Shown: positions 42,001 through 52,890 of the stretch, piece after piece
How positions within the stretch are numbered: position 1 is the stretch's first letter
How the letters are laid out: each line of letters starts with the position of its first letter
NCBI GenBank assembly: GCA_009869945.1
Contig: WIXG01000281.1
Location: 41,319-105,318 of the forward strand
Source: Mesaphorura yosii
Lineage: Eukaryota; Arthropoda; Collembola; Poduromorpha; Tullbergiidae
Length of the DNA: 64,000 bases
Direction: 5' to 3'
Notes under the pieces: generated by a model
Databases searched by the model: none
The model's input: only the letters and a program-made list of their open reading frames with translations
What the model was told of the DNA's origin: nothing
Program-made: the position numbers and the translations under genes

Positions 42001-45000
42001 TTGCATTACGCGTATATTATTACGGTAATAATATGCATGCCACACACAGAAGGAAAGTACAACTAAATGTAATGCTATAACTTATTACGGCAACGTTATA
42101 ATGTAATCATAGCATAGTCATGGCCAACGCGAAGGTTAGTCTCAAGTCCCGTCCACTTTACATACGCTACACAAAGAATTTGGCATTGCGTACTCGATAT
42201 TTGAAGGGGGTTAAAAATTCTTTCCTTCTTTCGAGCGTCCCAAGTGAAAGTCTTTCTTTTGTGTCTCTTTCCTTTTTTATTACTGTTGGGACCAAAAATG
42301 AAGACGAGCATTGTAGCTGAAGTTACAATTGCTACAAGGCCATGCAAGCCAGCAACTGCGTCATAATTGAGCAGTTTGCCCCTCAGAAACGAAAAATAAA
42401 TATAAAATTTATTATTGAGAATGCGAACCTGTTCCATTCTGCTTGTAAGGTAAATACATGCAGCAGGCGGCAGCGCCTTTGTGTTCTGTTTATGCATACA
42501 ATAAAATTTCTGTATTAACTACATTACGTATGCCTACATTGGATCATAAATGAATAAAATGGAAATCATGAGAGTTTTCTCTCTACCTTATTACTGCGAG
42601 GCGATATTATTATTATTGTGGGTACTACAAAGAAAGCATGCAACCAGAAGAAGCATGAAGCAATACTCATTTCGTTTCAATCTCATCTCATCTCATTTTC
42701 TTCTTTCTATTCTTCCTTTTGTTCGCCCCTTTACTTCACTTCACTTTACTTGGGCTGTACTACGCCACGCATGCTGGCTGTGCTGTACTCGTGCTCATTC
42801 CATTCCATTTGTTATTAGAAGGAGAAAGAAGATGAGAGAAAAACTAATCTAAAATTGGAAACTCTTTTTTCTTTCTCGTTCTCTTCTAACACAATTGTGC
42901 ATGTATGACTGAACTGAGCTCCGACTGAGATCATGTATGTATGTTCGTCTGTGTGTAATGTGCAATGTGCACATATAATCATAAAGTGGGTACCTTAAAA
43001 GAACTAATATTTTATGCTGTAAAATTGTATTATTTGTGTGCACTGTAACTACATGCAAGCTGCACGCTCGTGAGTACAATGTAAAAAATCTCCTTTATGC
43101 GTTTACTAATGCTTACACAAATTTCTTTCATCAGAAAAACTATAAATATGCGCATGGTACATGTTGTTTAGGCATGGTTTGGCTTGGTTTAGCTTGAGAA
43201 TGAGAATGGGAAAGGAACAAAAGTTATAACCATATCTATTACACTCCATTTAATTTTGGTTGAATAATAATGTAATACCAAAAGCAGGCAATGCAGGCGA
43301 TACAGTCATGGGAAAAGTAGAAAAGAAATCATAACAGTTATGGAAAACTAATCATAATCATTAGTTACAGACTCCGGCACCAATATCGGCTTAATCTATG
43401 CGAGATGCGAGCCGCGTCTCAAGATGCAATAATCATAATCCTATCTCATCGAATTAAAGTGCTCCGGAAGCCAAAATGATTGCTTTATTGTTAAACAGCG
43501 TGAAGAGCAAAGCAAATTGAAGCCTTGAAATCTTTTCACTGTGTTTGAAATGTTCTCTTTAATTTTTTGCAGATAAGCTCCACGATGAAAAGACCAAGCC
43601 CGGAACCAATAAACGACTCGCGAGCGCATCCAGGGCCGGCAGTGAGCACTGCGAAGAAATCAAAACCACAAAAGAAGAAGAAGAAACGTGATCCAAATGA
43701 ACCACAAAAGTAAGTTTTTACTATTTCGTAACGCTTTCCCCATTCGGACGGCGGACGACTGACTCCCCACTTCTCATTTTCATTTGTATTCTGCTATTTT
43801 GCTTTTGCTTTCACATCATTTCACTTTCACTCGTGTTTTGTGAGAAACGGAAGACATTGCACTAAAACTATTTACACCACTTACGCTTTACGCAATGGAA
43901 AGAAGAATGATGCAATGAGAACAGCTTATGGTCATTTAATGATAGGAAACAACATGTTGTTCTTTTGTAGTGTCTTGTTCGTTGTGTCTATGGGCGTAAG
44001 CGAAAGTGGACAGTATAAAACAGTGAAGCCATAAAAGCATGTACGAACAGTTGGAGTAATATGGAAGACGAACGCAAAGTAAAAGTCCAGCAAACGCAGA
44101 AATAGAGTAAAGAAGAAACGAAGCTTTTAATCTTTCTCTTTGGCTTTATCGTATTACTCTCTTCAGACCGATGGACGAGAATTCGTTATTCGCCTGGTTT
44201 TACTGCAGATTGATGTTCTTCTGTGTTCCGTATTTTGTTAATACTTCAATAAAATATAATAGGAAATAGATTGAATGGGCAAGATGAGTTTTATCTCTCT
44301 TTGGTTAAATTGAATATGACGACTGCTGCTGCAAGAAGCAAGACTATTGAGTTTCCTTCTTTCTTTCTTCTTTCTCACCCTCTCCATCACGTTCACATCT
44401 TACTGTATTAAAGCCAAGCATTGCTGTATTGTAATTAAATTAAGACCGAGACCAAGAAAGGCGTCTTAATAACCAAAGATCTATTATTATTGCCTCACAC
44501 AAAAGACAGCAGAGCTGCGGCTATAGGGTTTAAATATTATGCCGCAATATAAATTGTACTTAATCTTAACTATCTCATCAGCCCCTCCTTTGATAAATTG
44601 AATTCATTTATTTTTAATCCCCTTCTCATCTTTGAATTCTAGCTGATTTCGTCGAAAGATTACTAATCCAATGACAACGACCAGCACTATTAAACTCAAA
44701 GCAAAAGGCAGGCAGGCACAAGAAAGGAAATAAAATCTTCGCCGTCTCTTCGTTCTTTTTCTGTAAATTGAGTGAAATGATTGGCTACGACAATAAATAT
44801 GCACTCAACTTTCTATTACCTCGTTTGTTGTGCCCTAATCGCGGCGAGGAGGGTTGTAGGACTGAGTACCAATGCAATGAAGATGAAGTTAAAGATTTCT
44901 TATTGAAAATGCCACCCGTTAGGAGAAAAAATTAGACTGGTCTCTTCAATTAAATTCCGCGTTTATCTTTCACCGATGGCATTGCTATTTTTAATTATAG

Positions 45001-48000
45001 AACTTTCAATTAAATCTGAATTAAGATTGCTTAATTACTGTTGCCATTATTGAAAATGCTGGAAAGTTCGCGCACCGCGTGCAAGGTTCCGTTCTTCTCT
45101 TTTGTCGGTCATAAAACTTTTTATTCCTCTGCAACTGGAAGCTCTCTTCAATAATCCCGCCATGAACGTACATGATTCATCGAGCGCAGGGTCAAAATAA
45201 CGTACGCACCAGTGTAACGCAATACTCTTCAGAAAACGAAATGAAATATAGCAATAATGCGATTTTATTAACAATTTTCCATGTTTTACGATGAATAATA
45301 TTTTTATGATAATATAAACAAGAAATGCTGCCTGTCTTCTACAACGCAATGCAATGAACAGGCATAAAAAGTTGTCGAGAGGATCGAGGACGAGAGCGAC
45401 CACCCAAAGTCTAAATCATCGTTATTATCCATTCTGCCTTCTTACGAGCACTGTATCGAGCACGCTGCTCCCGTGTTTTATATTGTTGAATATTTCGTAA
45501 TTTATCGGACCTCATTATATTCAGTCTTTTACGACGTCGAGCCAAGATCGAAACATGAAACAATTTGTTCGCATTTTTACTGTTGTTTTATTTTCCTTTT
45601 ATAGAATGGAAATTGATGTTAAGCGATTTTATAATGACGTTGTTGACATTACATCGTGCATTGGCCGCGTAGCTGAGATCTTTTTCATGCCCATTATTCT
45701 TAGCTTTCCTTGTAATTTGAAATTCAATGACTCTTAAACTTTATCGAATGGCACTACTTGTCTACCAGTTAGCAGCATAACTGGAAGTCCTGTAGCATGA
45801 GACTTGTTTCGAAGCATCACTTGGACATGGATGACGGCTGCTGCTGCTTGCTTCCTTCCTGTGCTTGTGTTGGCAGTGCTGAGATGTTAATACGAGAAGT
45901 ATTGTTATTAGATAATAAAAGAGAAATTGCAATAATAATAATATGATAAAGTTTTCTGTAAACACACATGTCATTTCTTTTATCGATCCGAAACAACGAA
46001 CAAGACGACTAGCGTAAGCGTAAGAAGAAAACGGATCCAATAGAAGACTAAGACTGCGTAGTGAATGTTGGTAGTAATGGGAGAGCGGACGAGAAGAAGG
46101 AAAGATAAAGAGAGAAAAATGGCACGGCAGAAACCATAAAAATCGGAAACGAAATAATTTAATAAGCAATATGTCACATCTTATTTCAGATGAAGTGTGG
46201 AACTGTGTATCAGGGAAGAGGATAGCATCTCACGGTATTTAAGTTCCTACTTTCGAACGAGTGCAGAATGCATTTTCCCATTTCGGTTTGTCTCATCTTG
46301 TGCTTGTCTTGCGATGTTTATTTTTGATTTACCGTGAATTGTTTACTTGCGATTTCTTGTCTCCAGTTCAATTAACATCTGACAGCTTGTCTTTGTGTGT
46401 TTTGAAGCGTCCGGTTAAATATTTCTAACCGCTGTCGCAAACAATTAACGAAAGAAATTTCTCCTTTAAAGGTTTACCACCATGGAACGGTCTCTTTTCT
46501 TTTTCTAGTCCAAGGATTTATTTTTGAAGCAGCCGGCAGAATATTTGTGTTATTCGAATTTTAATGATGAAATTATTCACACAAAGGAAGGCAAGAATTC
46601 CATTACTAGAAAGAAAGTGCACTCACGGAATGAAGCCTAATAATGCTAACGCTAATGCTCGTTTGAGATGATGAGTGAAAGAAATGACAAAGTACTACTC
46701 AAAAATGTTAAAAATAATAAGCACAAAGGACTCAACAACAGTACGGCTTGACGTGGAAGAAGTACAAATATACAGTGCACGTCATTTGTAATGAAATCTG
46801 CTCGTGTACATTTCATTCCAGCCCGCAGCTCGCTCAAGTTCCAAGCCCACACATTCACGTGCGCTTTGAGTGTAAAAGTTCTTATAATAAAACTAAGAAT
46901 TAATTTTGTGGAAATCTATTGTATAATTATGTGCTACAAGAAAGTGCCAAGTAAAAGAAGAAAGCACCAAACTCTGTTATTATTATAAAAACTGAGAGAA
47001 ACTGAATAGAAAAAGTGATCCAAGCCAGAAGAAGAAAGTGGAGAAGAAGAAAAGAAGAAAAGTAGAAAGAAAGAAAAGTAAATTGAAAGTGCTTTTATCT
47101 TAAATTGATTCTTGGGGACATTTTTTGTAGTTGGTGCCTTTTATAAAAGCAAAAGATGGATATGCTCAGCGCTCTGGTTTATATTTTCACACATTCTGTG
47201 TGCAAAGGAATAACAAATGAAACAAATGTCTATGCGAGTAAAGTGGAAGAGAGTACAAGGGGGAAAATCATCTCACAATTGTGCGACACTTTCTCAATAC
47301 AATTTGTGGTGATAGTGTCATATGCTCTGATTCCTTTTCCTTCGTCACTGCGCGGTGATGTCAACCTCCTTTTCATCAACTATTTATTTGCCAAATTGAA
47401 AGTCCATATTTTACACGGAAAAGAGCACGTTTACTTGGTCTAGCGTTGCGGGACTTGGCCCTGTTGTGCTATGAAATTCCAAACTGACTTGATTCAGTAT
47501 TATAATTTCATCTTTTCCTAGTCCATCAGTCCTCTTGCCATGCCAATGCGAAATGCGACTGTCTAAGTAACTACTTTTGTGTTTGTCCTTTCCAGGCCCG
47601 TTTCCGCGTACGCTCTATTTTTTCGAGATACTCAAGCAGCTATCAAAGGACAGAACCCCAATGCGTCATTTGGCGAAGTCTCAAAGATTGTGGCGTCGAT
47701 GTGGGATGCTTTGGAAGTCGACCACAAAAACGTAAGTCAAAATGGTTCGAATGCTTAAGGTTAAGTCAGTGTCAATTCAGAAATTAGAATTGCAGCATAG
47801 CATCGCAGTAGAATTGACTTCGAATGGAATTTACCTTTTCGTCATTGCAGTGATCAAATGACGATGTATATCAAAATGACGGCAGTGCTAAAGAACTATC
47901 CAATTTCATTATGTTAACTTTGAGCGTATTCTTTCCCTTGCGATGGGTTTGAGCACAGCAGTTCCTAGTCTTGTGAACTGAGTATTGAGGTTTTATTTTT

Positions 48001-51000
48001 ACCCAGCGAACCCTTTAGAAACTGAATCTCAGTTTTGCTTCTGAACCAAGTACCAAGTTTGAGTCTTGGAAATCTTGGAGAGAAAAGTTTTAAATTAATT
48101 TGACGAACGCTCGGAAAAGTATAATGAACATTTTGCGAAAAAGGAGCAAAACTTTTTGTTTTTGAAGAAAGGAAAAAATCAGGAAAAGTTGACAACAGAA
48201 AGAATTAAAAGATAAGAAAAAATGAGAATATATAAATAACTGGATGTAGTGTTCAAATTTCTAGAGAAGAGAAAAGTTGTTGAAAAAGATGCCAGATTAC
48301 AAAGAGAAAACTTATAATAAATATTCAGATTTATAATTCCACTCGTGCTTTGTTCGCCTGTGCTTGCTTGTGCAGTGCTGGAGAACAGCATACTTGGAGA
48401 TTATATGATTAATATAGATATTTATATGCGTAGATTAAGTCCGAGCACATAAGCTTCCGAGAAAAGTAAAGTATTTAGTCGTTCTTCTATTTATTAGTGA
48501 AAAATAAAAAGATTCGCAAAACTAGCACGCAAGCTATGCACAACTCAGTTAAATATTCCGAGTACAATCTCTTCTGCTTGTGTATATCTTTGTTGTACTT
48601 TTTCGCTTAATTATACGGAAGAAAGAACTAAGAACTTTTACTAACTTTAGTTTTAATTTATAAAAAAGGCATTTTTCATGTTCTTGTCTCGGAAACTTCT
48701 CAACTCTCAAGCTGTCAGAGTTTGCGACGACGACTCACCACTGTGACCATTAGTTAATTTCTAATCAATAAAACTCCTTTGTGCTTTTTTCTGTACTTGC
48801 ATGGCATTAAGAAAGTGTGACGCAGTTTACGCTCGCGCTCACGTTTCAACAACATGGCGGCACGTTGTGACTAGAATTCCTAATTTCAACTTAACTGCGA
48901 ATTGCAAATTCAATGAGAGAAAAGTTTCAAGTTAGTGTTGTATGAAATTGAGTTTTGTGAATGTGTGTCCCGTTTCTTGCGTAATTTTTATTCGAATGAA
49001 ACAGGCATGTTCACAGACGGCGGCAGCGACATGGCTCCCATCGGACATGAGTCCGCTGCTGCTGTGAGGCTCTGAACCGTCACGAATTGTACAACAGTGC
49101 TGTGCTGTTGCCGAGTGCAGGTTCACTAAATTCACAACAATGAGAGCAATCCCATGTTAATCACTAGCGCTGGCCGACGATGACTCTGAAATTGTTAGCG
49201 GAACCGAAACCCAAGTGGCATGGCATGGGTTAACTAGACTCAATTTGTATAATTCAGGAACAGGAAATGATATGGGAACTTGACTAGAAAGAACTGCTTG
49301 CTGTTTAGTTTGACGACGGATTCGATTGGAACCTTTTGCAATTGCCCTGAATTGTACAAAGAAAACTGATGCCTAGGATACAAACTAGAAGATGACAACA
49401 TTTTTTGCTCGCACTGCAATCGCAGTACAATTCTACATATTTCAGTTGTGTTTGGAATGTTAATTTTTTGAATGGGCAAAGAGAGACTACAAAATAATGT
49501 AAAACCTTTGGGACAAAATAGAATCGTAGACTTCCAGCCGAATTTTTTCGTTTTCTTGAATTTCCCTTGACAAACATAAAAAGTACAATACAACTGCCTT
49601 ATTTTTATTTTCGAATGTGCTTCTGAGTCGTACTGCAAGCAGTAGTCGTAGATTCGCGATTACTACGCTGAATCGAGACATAAATGTTAATTAGGCATGA
49701 TGAGAGTGATGATTATTTGAAGGGGAATTTGAATGTTCGCAAGCTGAGCTCATTTCTCCTTTTCTTGTCGTTGCTTGCGAGTTGCCACATTTGGCAAATT
49801 GACATTAATTTATCTGCATTCGTTGAGAATAGTGAATATTGTTTGGGCTAATTGAAATCTAAAGCTTTGACTTAATTTTGACATTTGCAGGTGTACAAGA
49901 AGAAGACAGAAGCTGCGAAGAAGGAGTACTTGAAGGCGTTGGCTGCGTATCGAGCTAGTTTGGTCTCAAAGGTAAGCTCGGCTCTTACTTTGGACTGCTG
50001 ATAAGAACGATATGAGATTAAATGGGGAAATGCCATTGCAAAAGACGTCTGCACATTTTGAAAACGAACTCATTCCTCTGTTTCGACGAGAGTTTTAACG
50101 CAATCGACAACAGCGCATAAAATTAGCCTTGCAGGACACGGAGGCGCCGAATTGCTACAATAACACTTAAAACTGAAAATATGGTTACTTCCATCTAAAA
50201 GCAACTGCGTTTAATTTCGAAATATTATCATCATGATCATGATTATGACAATGAACTCTTTCCCTTCCTGAAACCTGATGATGAATAATTTGCATTTTAA
50301 GTTAACTCGTGTTGTTGGAAATGCTCGGTAGCTCAGCGGCACGGCAAGGTAGGAGCCTGCCGTGCGTTCGATTTTTTTTCGCATTTCACATTTATTCACA
50401 CCTTGAGACCAATTACAAGGTTGAGAGATGCTCGCGCTCTGTGAGTGAGCACGGGTGGACATGATTATTCGGCTGCTGCGCCGCTTCCTCTCCTACCTTT
50501 AGCTACTCCCAACTTGTTTCCTCCATTCGACATGCTTTTTCTTGTTTCGTAGACCATTAAATTGTAGCAGCAAAAAATAACTTCTTGGAATTCGTCTGCG
50601 CTCATTTTGCATGCATAAATTTATTTTTCTCATTATTTTACGATATCTGAAAGATTCCTGTAAATGGTTTATTAAGAATTCCTGTTTTCTAAAAATTTTC
50701 ACGCCAACGCAGCGGCTTCGGCTCGCTCGCTCACTCATCCGACCGACAGACTTCAGACTGAATTGTTTACAATCACTTCAACGTAACGAGCAACGTCTTC
50801 CTGAGTGAACAGTACACAGTAACATTTTGTCGGCTTTTCTTTTCAAGTGTATTGAGTCTGAAACAAAAAGGTAAAAGACATTTCTCATCTTCAGTAAATG
50901 ATAATCGGACAGTTCTCGCCGGCTTTTGTGTGAAAAGTGCAAAATTTGTCGACTTAATTCTTGGAAGAAATTAGGAACGGAGAACAAAATACTGTACTTG

Positions 51001-52890
51001 CTTTTCTGCGCCGGCTGCGTGTCGATGAAACTTGAGACTTGAGTTAAAAATGTTTGAATAGTTTGACGAGCCAGCTTGAACTTGTGAAATGAAATGTAAT
51101 AATCAAGTTAGCAGAACAGTGCAACATTAAAACAAGGCTAGGCGTTGTCGGGCACAATGAACAAGAAAAAGTGATGATGAATGATGAGCTTGACAGGTTA
51201 TCTACTAATTTAATAATGTTGGCAAATTCATCTTGTCTTTTGCACATTAGTGCATTGCAGGCCAAGCATCCTGTCTCTGTTCCCCGGAAGTTATTTCCAT
51301 TATGAGCCATTGCCGTGCCGTTTCCCGTCCAGTGCAATATGCAATGGGAAAGTACAGTTATTTCAGTTAGTTGTTCCTGAAAATTCCATTCATTCAAATC
51401 AATGCAATAAATCTAAATCATTCACCATTAATTTACAAAGTTCTCTTCATTGTAGCAATTATTAACAGAAGACGAGTGAAATCGGACAGGGTTGAATGGA
51501 ACAGGAATTGAATACCCCAAGAACTAAATCCGTAATGAAACGTATTAATAGAGAACTGAGTGAAGAGGAAAATTCCCCCCTTCATTTCTCATTTGTACTT
51601 TGCACGAGCAGCAAGAGTTTTCCATTCGTCCCATTATCGTGCGGCGCAGTGCTGGAATTGGAATTTTGAAAACGTAAATTTATCATGAGGTCCATGAAAG
51701 AGACGAGAATAAATCATCTTCAAATGAGATTTATTGCGTGCATTGTCATTTCATTATTATTACGATTTTACTTACCGCATCCTGCTTGCAGTTGTGATAT
51801 AAAAAGCATTTAACTTCCTTTGCATGTGCCTGTGCCGTGAATGTATTTATTAAAGCCTCAATATAAAGGAAATTTTGAATTTCTTCTTGATTGATAGTGG
51901 ATGGATGATAAATTGATGAGGCGGACAACATTTACATTTTGCTCTTTCATAGCGAAATGTCGCCGTCGCGGCGCGTCGTCCAAGATTGCATTGAATATTA
52001 GTAGATGTTTGGAATTAGTGGAGTACAAGCTGTAGTGTTTTTATGTGATTTTTTGTGACGACTTTTGCAATTTGCAATTCACCGGACCAGGCAATGGCTA
52101 ATCTTTCGCCAGGATAGTTGACTGAATTGAAAACTTTAGAATTCTTGTCGGTATTTCAGGGAGCTCCAACTGAGTCTGCTGATGGAAGTGGAATGTATCC
52201 ACCAAACTTCAACGCTACGATGAACTCTGCTCAGCAACCGCCGCACTATCAGCAACCAAACTTTTATGCAGCACAGCAGAAGAAGGGACCGCCGAATCTC
52301 GGAAATGGTCCTTCCCCAATGCGCTCTCCGCCAGCTCATCAAATGCCATCGCAGAATCATTCAATGATTCAACAAATGAGCAGTCACGGAATGGAGTACG
52401 GAGTCATGAGGCACCCGTCTTCTTATCTGAGCCAGGTAAGCCCAAAACCTTCAACAGAAAATTTTGAATTAAGAGTGGTGGAGATTTTTAAACATACATA
52501 CTTCATTTTGTCACAGATGAGTGATGGCGGCCACGCCCTTGGAATTGGGAATGGGATGCATATGCCCCAGCCGCCGCAGGTTGGAGGACACGGACAACAT
52601 GTCATGTCACATGATAGTCATCAGGCCCACGTGCAATCCAATGGACAAGTGTGTGTGAGAAACGGATGTGGAAACTCAGCGATCACAAGTCAAGAATGGG
52701 ACGAAGAATATTGTTCCTCAGATTGTGTTGTTACGCATTGCAGGTAAATATCTTGATGACAGTATTCGACTTATTCGAGGCTTGAAGTTTATTTTACTGT
52801 TATTTGAAATGCAGAGACGTCTTTACCAACTGGGTATCATCAAATCAAAGTGCAAATTCACCCTACCACCCAACTGGAGTGAACAAGTAA
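23932..52890 (+). CDS. TOX: TOX-family HMG-box transcription factor (10 coding exons, 5' end missing)
   Basis: This is a nuclear HMG-box DNA-binding regulator of the TOX/TOX2/TOX3/TOX4 family. Coding exons are 23932-24003, 24567-24665, 29170-29252, 29449-29680, 43573-43709, 47596-47731, 49891-49971, 52160-52435, 52517-52743 and 52815-52890, ending in TAA. All junctions are GT-AG and phases agree throughout, giving 472 visible residues. In order they are: the family-specific N-terminal motif around [10 protein letters not shown] (residues about 33-42); a His/Gln/Pro-rich stretch (58-162); a lysine-rich nuclear localisation segment (190-201); an HMG box (about 203-276, with [20 protein letters not shown]); a second Gln/Pro-rich region (281-410); and a C-terminal cysteine module (Cys 418, 423, 438, 442, 447) followed by RDVFTNWV, as in TOX and TOX4. 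The start codon is not found: the first exon opens at an acceptor in phase 0. An in-frame ATG at 23992 could serve as an alternative start. Introns of up to 13.9 kb contrast with the compact genes downstream. The exact paralogue cannot be told here. Confidence 0.92.
24567..24665 (+). CDS. TOX: TOX-like exon b ([10 protein letters not shown] motif)
   Basis: Thirty-three codons, phase 0 in and out. The exon encodes [19 protein letters not shown], the N-terminal signature of TOX proteins, and is bounded by an acceptor ending TTATAG and the donor GTAAGTCAT. Confidence 0.93.
24666..29169 (+). other. TOX-like intron, 4.5 kb
   Basis: No gene, RNA or clear repeat recognised; A/T-rich with short A runs. 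Confidence 0.6.
29170..29252 (+). CDS. TOX: TOX-like exon c
   Basis: The acceptor is tttcatttcag and the donor GTAAGTGCC. Phase 0 in, phase 2 out. It encodes a Met/His/Gln-rich peptide. Confidence 0.85.
29449..29680 (+). CDS. TOX: TOX-like exon d (His/Gln/Pro/Ser-rich)
   Basis: The acceptor is tccgcgtgcag and the donor GTAAGTGAAT. The phase matches exon c and together they give 105 codons. The peptide is low-complexity and rich in Ser, Pro, His and Gln, as in the transactivation region of TOX proteins. Confidence 0.88.
29681..34447 (+). other. Left part of the 13.9-kb TOX-like intron
   Basis: The intron runs 29681-43572. This 4.8-kb part shows no gene on either strand that I can support. 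Confidence 0.6.
34448..34734 (+). repeat. Copy A of a diverged direct repeat flanking the CRAL-TRIO/CFA block
   Basis: This segment aligns with 41482-41844 in the same orientation. Shared blocks include 29 identical bases (34681-34709 against 41781-41809), a 15-base block at 34626-34640, and interrupted matches through 34458-34570 such as GAGAGCATAAAT. Copy B carries about 100 extra bases (roughly 41670-41779). No open frame or terminal inverted repeat is seen. It may be a degraded transposable element or a duplicated intron segment. Confidence 0.75.
34774..34779 (-). promoter_or_regulatory. Candidate poly(A) signal (ATTAAA) for the CRAL-TRIO gene
   Basis: On the minus strand ATTAAA lies about 25 nt past the CRAL-TRIO stop codon. 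It is a common variant signal but close to the stop. Confidence 0.35.
34804..35940 (-). CDS. CRAL-TRIO (SEC14-like) lipid-binding protein with signal peptide
   Basis: This is a predicted secreted or endomembrane lipid-transfer protein of 277 residues. Exons in transcript order are 35940-35809, 35743-35665, 35591-35436, 35349-35146 and 35066-34804, all GT-AG with consistent phases. Residues 1-27 form a hydrophobic signal peptide after MMESIRLAR. Next comes a CRAL-TRIO N-terminal helical domain ([17 protein letters not shown], then [11 protein letters not shown]), then the SEC14 lobe with [48 protein letters not shown] and the terminal LPPQYGG typical of the family. There is no GOLD domain. The last acceptor (after TATTCAG, exon from 35066) was chosen because it alone keeps the frame into this lobe; an AG at 35102 does not. 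The ligand cannot be read from sequence. The gene is nested antisense in the TOX-like intron, 0.9 kb downstream of the CFA synthase on the same strand. Confidence 0.88.
36067..36100 (-). promoter_or_regulatory. Candidate core promoter (TATA-like plus initiator) of the CRAL-TRIO gene
   Basis: On the minus strand TTAAATA (36100-36094) lies 30 nt before the A of TCAGTA (36072-36067), the usual TATA-to-start spacing. It would give a 5' UTR of about 130 nt. Both elements are short, so chance is possible. Confidence 0.4.
36769..36774 (-). promoter_or_regulatory. Candidate poly(A) signal of the CFA synthase gene
   Basis: AATAAA on the minus strand, about 93 nt past the stop. A second copy lies at 36731-36736. 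Confidence 0.5.
36867..38242 (-). CDS. cfa: Cyclopropane-fatty-acyl-phospholipid synthase (bacterial type, with introns)
   Basis: The predicted reaction is methylene transfer from S-adenosylmethionine to cis double bonds of phospholipid acyl chains. Exons in transcript order are 38242-37828, 37743-37144 and 37078-36867, with introns of 84 and 65 nt and matching phases, giving 408 residues (the E. coli enzyme has 382). Visible features are the N-terminal CFA domain ([20 protein letters not shown]), the active-site [10 protein letters not shown] with Cys155, the SAM-binding [11 protein letters not shown] (187-197), MFEAVG with Glu263, LLHTIG with His290, and [17 protein letters not shown] with Tyr342. 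These match the catalytic Cys, Glu, His and Tyr of bacterial CFA synthases. The usual FEHVG reads FEAVG. The start at 38242 is a choice: the frame stays open without another ATG to a stop at 38387-38389, so an upstream exon could add residues. Such enzymes are patchy in animals, and bacterial origin followed by intron gain is inferred. Confidence 0.93.
38243..41481. other. Intron sequence right of the CFA synthase gene
   Basis: About 3.2 kb. It contains the open but ATG-less extension of the CFA frame (to 38386) and a short direct repeat near 38.8 kb. No gene is supported on either strand. Confidence 0.55.
38752..38823. repeat. Two 22-bp direct repeats, 50-bp period
   Basis: Identical 22-base copies lie at 38752-38773 and 38802-38823 (core TATTATGCAAGATTATG). 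The bases between them are not repeated. Confidence 0.8.
41482..41844 (+). repeat. Copy B of the direct repeat flanking the CRAL-TRIO/CFA block
   Basis: Same orientation as copy A at 34448-34734, about 7 kb apart. It shares the 29-base identical block (41781-41809) and several shorter blocks, with an extra segment of about 100 bases near 41670-41779. Confidence 0.75.
41845..43572 (+). other. Right end of the 13.9-kb TOX-like intron
   Basis: No gene recognised. It ends in the acceptor TTTTTTGCAG at 43563-43572. Confidence 0.6.
43573..43709 (+). CDS. TOX: TOX-like exon e (nuclear localisation segment, start of HMG box)
   Basis: It encodes a Ser/Pro-rich linker, a lysine-rich run ([12 protein letters not shown]) and DPNEPQK at the head of the HMG box. 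The donor GTAAGTTT gives phase 2 out. Confidence 0.95.
43710..47595 (+). other. TOX-like intron, 3.9 kb
   Basis: No gene or clear repeat recognised. Confidence 0.6.
47596..47731 (+). CDS. TOX: TOX-like exon f (HMG-box core)
   Basis: It encodes [20 protein letters not shown] through [17 protein letters not shown], helices 1 and 2 of the HMG box, nearly identical across the TOX family. The acceptor is cctttccag and the donor GTAAGTCAA. Confidence 0.97.
47732..49890 (+). other. TOX-like intron, 2.2 kb
   Basis: No gene recognised; A/T-rich. Confidence 0.6.
49891..49971 (+). CDS. TOX: TOX-like exon g (HMG-box helix 3)
   Basis: Twenty-seven codons, phase 0 at both ends. It encodes [20 protein letters not shown] and the conserved RASLVSK that closes the box. 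Confidence 0.97.
49972..52159 (+). other. TOX-like intron, 2.2 kb
   Basis: Contains a tRNA-like patch at 50321-50387 (listed separately). No gene recognised. Confidence 0.6.
50321..50387 (+). repeat. tRNA-like A-box/B-box patch (possible SINE head or tRNA relic)
   Basis: TAGCTCAGCGG at 50329-50339 matches a pol III A box, GTTCGATTT at 50366-50374 resembles a B box, and a T8 run follows at once. An inverted repeat (GCACGGCA/TGCCGTGC) lies between the boxes. No canonical tRNA cloverleaf can be folded: the D and anticodon arms do not form, and the only good outer pairing (GAAATGC/GCATTTC) is out of register with the A box. Confidence 0.3.
52160..52435 (+). CDS. TOX: TOX-like exon h (Gln/Pro-rich)
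   Basis: Ninety-two codons, phase 0 at both ends, low-complexity and rich in Gln, Pro, Met and Ser. The donor is GTAAGCCC. Confidence 0.88.
52517..52743 (+). CDS. TOX: TOX-like exon i (C-terminal cysteine module)
   Basis: It encodes a Gly/His/Met-rich lead, then [10 protein letters not shown] and [16 protein letters not shown]. This cysteine pattern is shared with the C termini of TOX and TOX4. Confidence 0.95.
52815..52890 (+). CDS. TOX: TOX-like last exon
   Basis: It encodes [19 protein letters not shown] followed by TGVNK and TAA at 52888-52890. The acceptor is tgaaatgcag. Confidence 0.93.

Noticed and set aside
50321-50387. Functional tRNA gene
   Set aside because: A-box and B-box matches exist, but no cloverleaf with a 7-bp acceptor, D arm and anticodon arm can be built in register.
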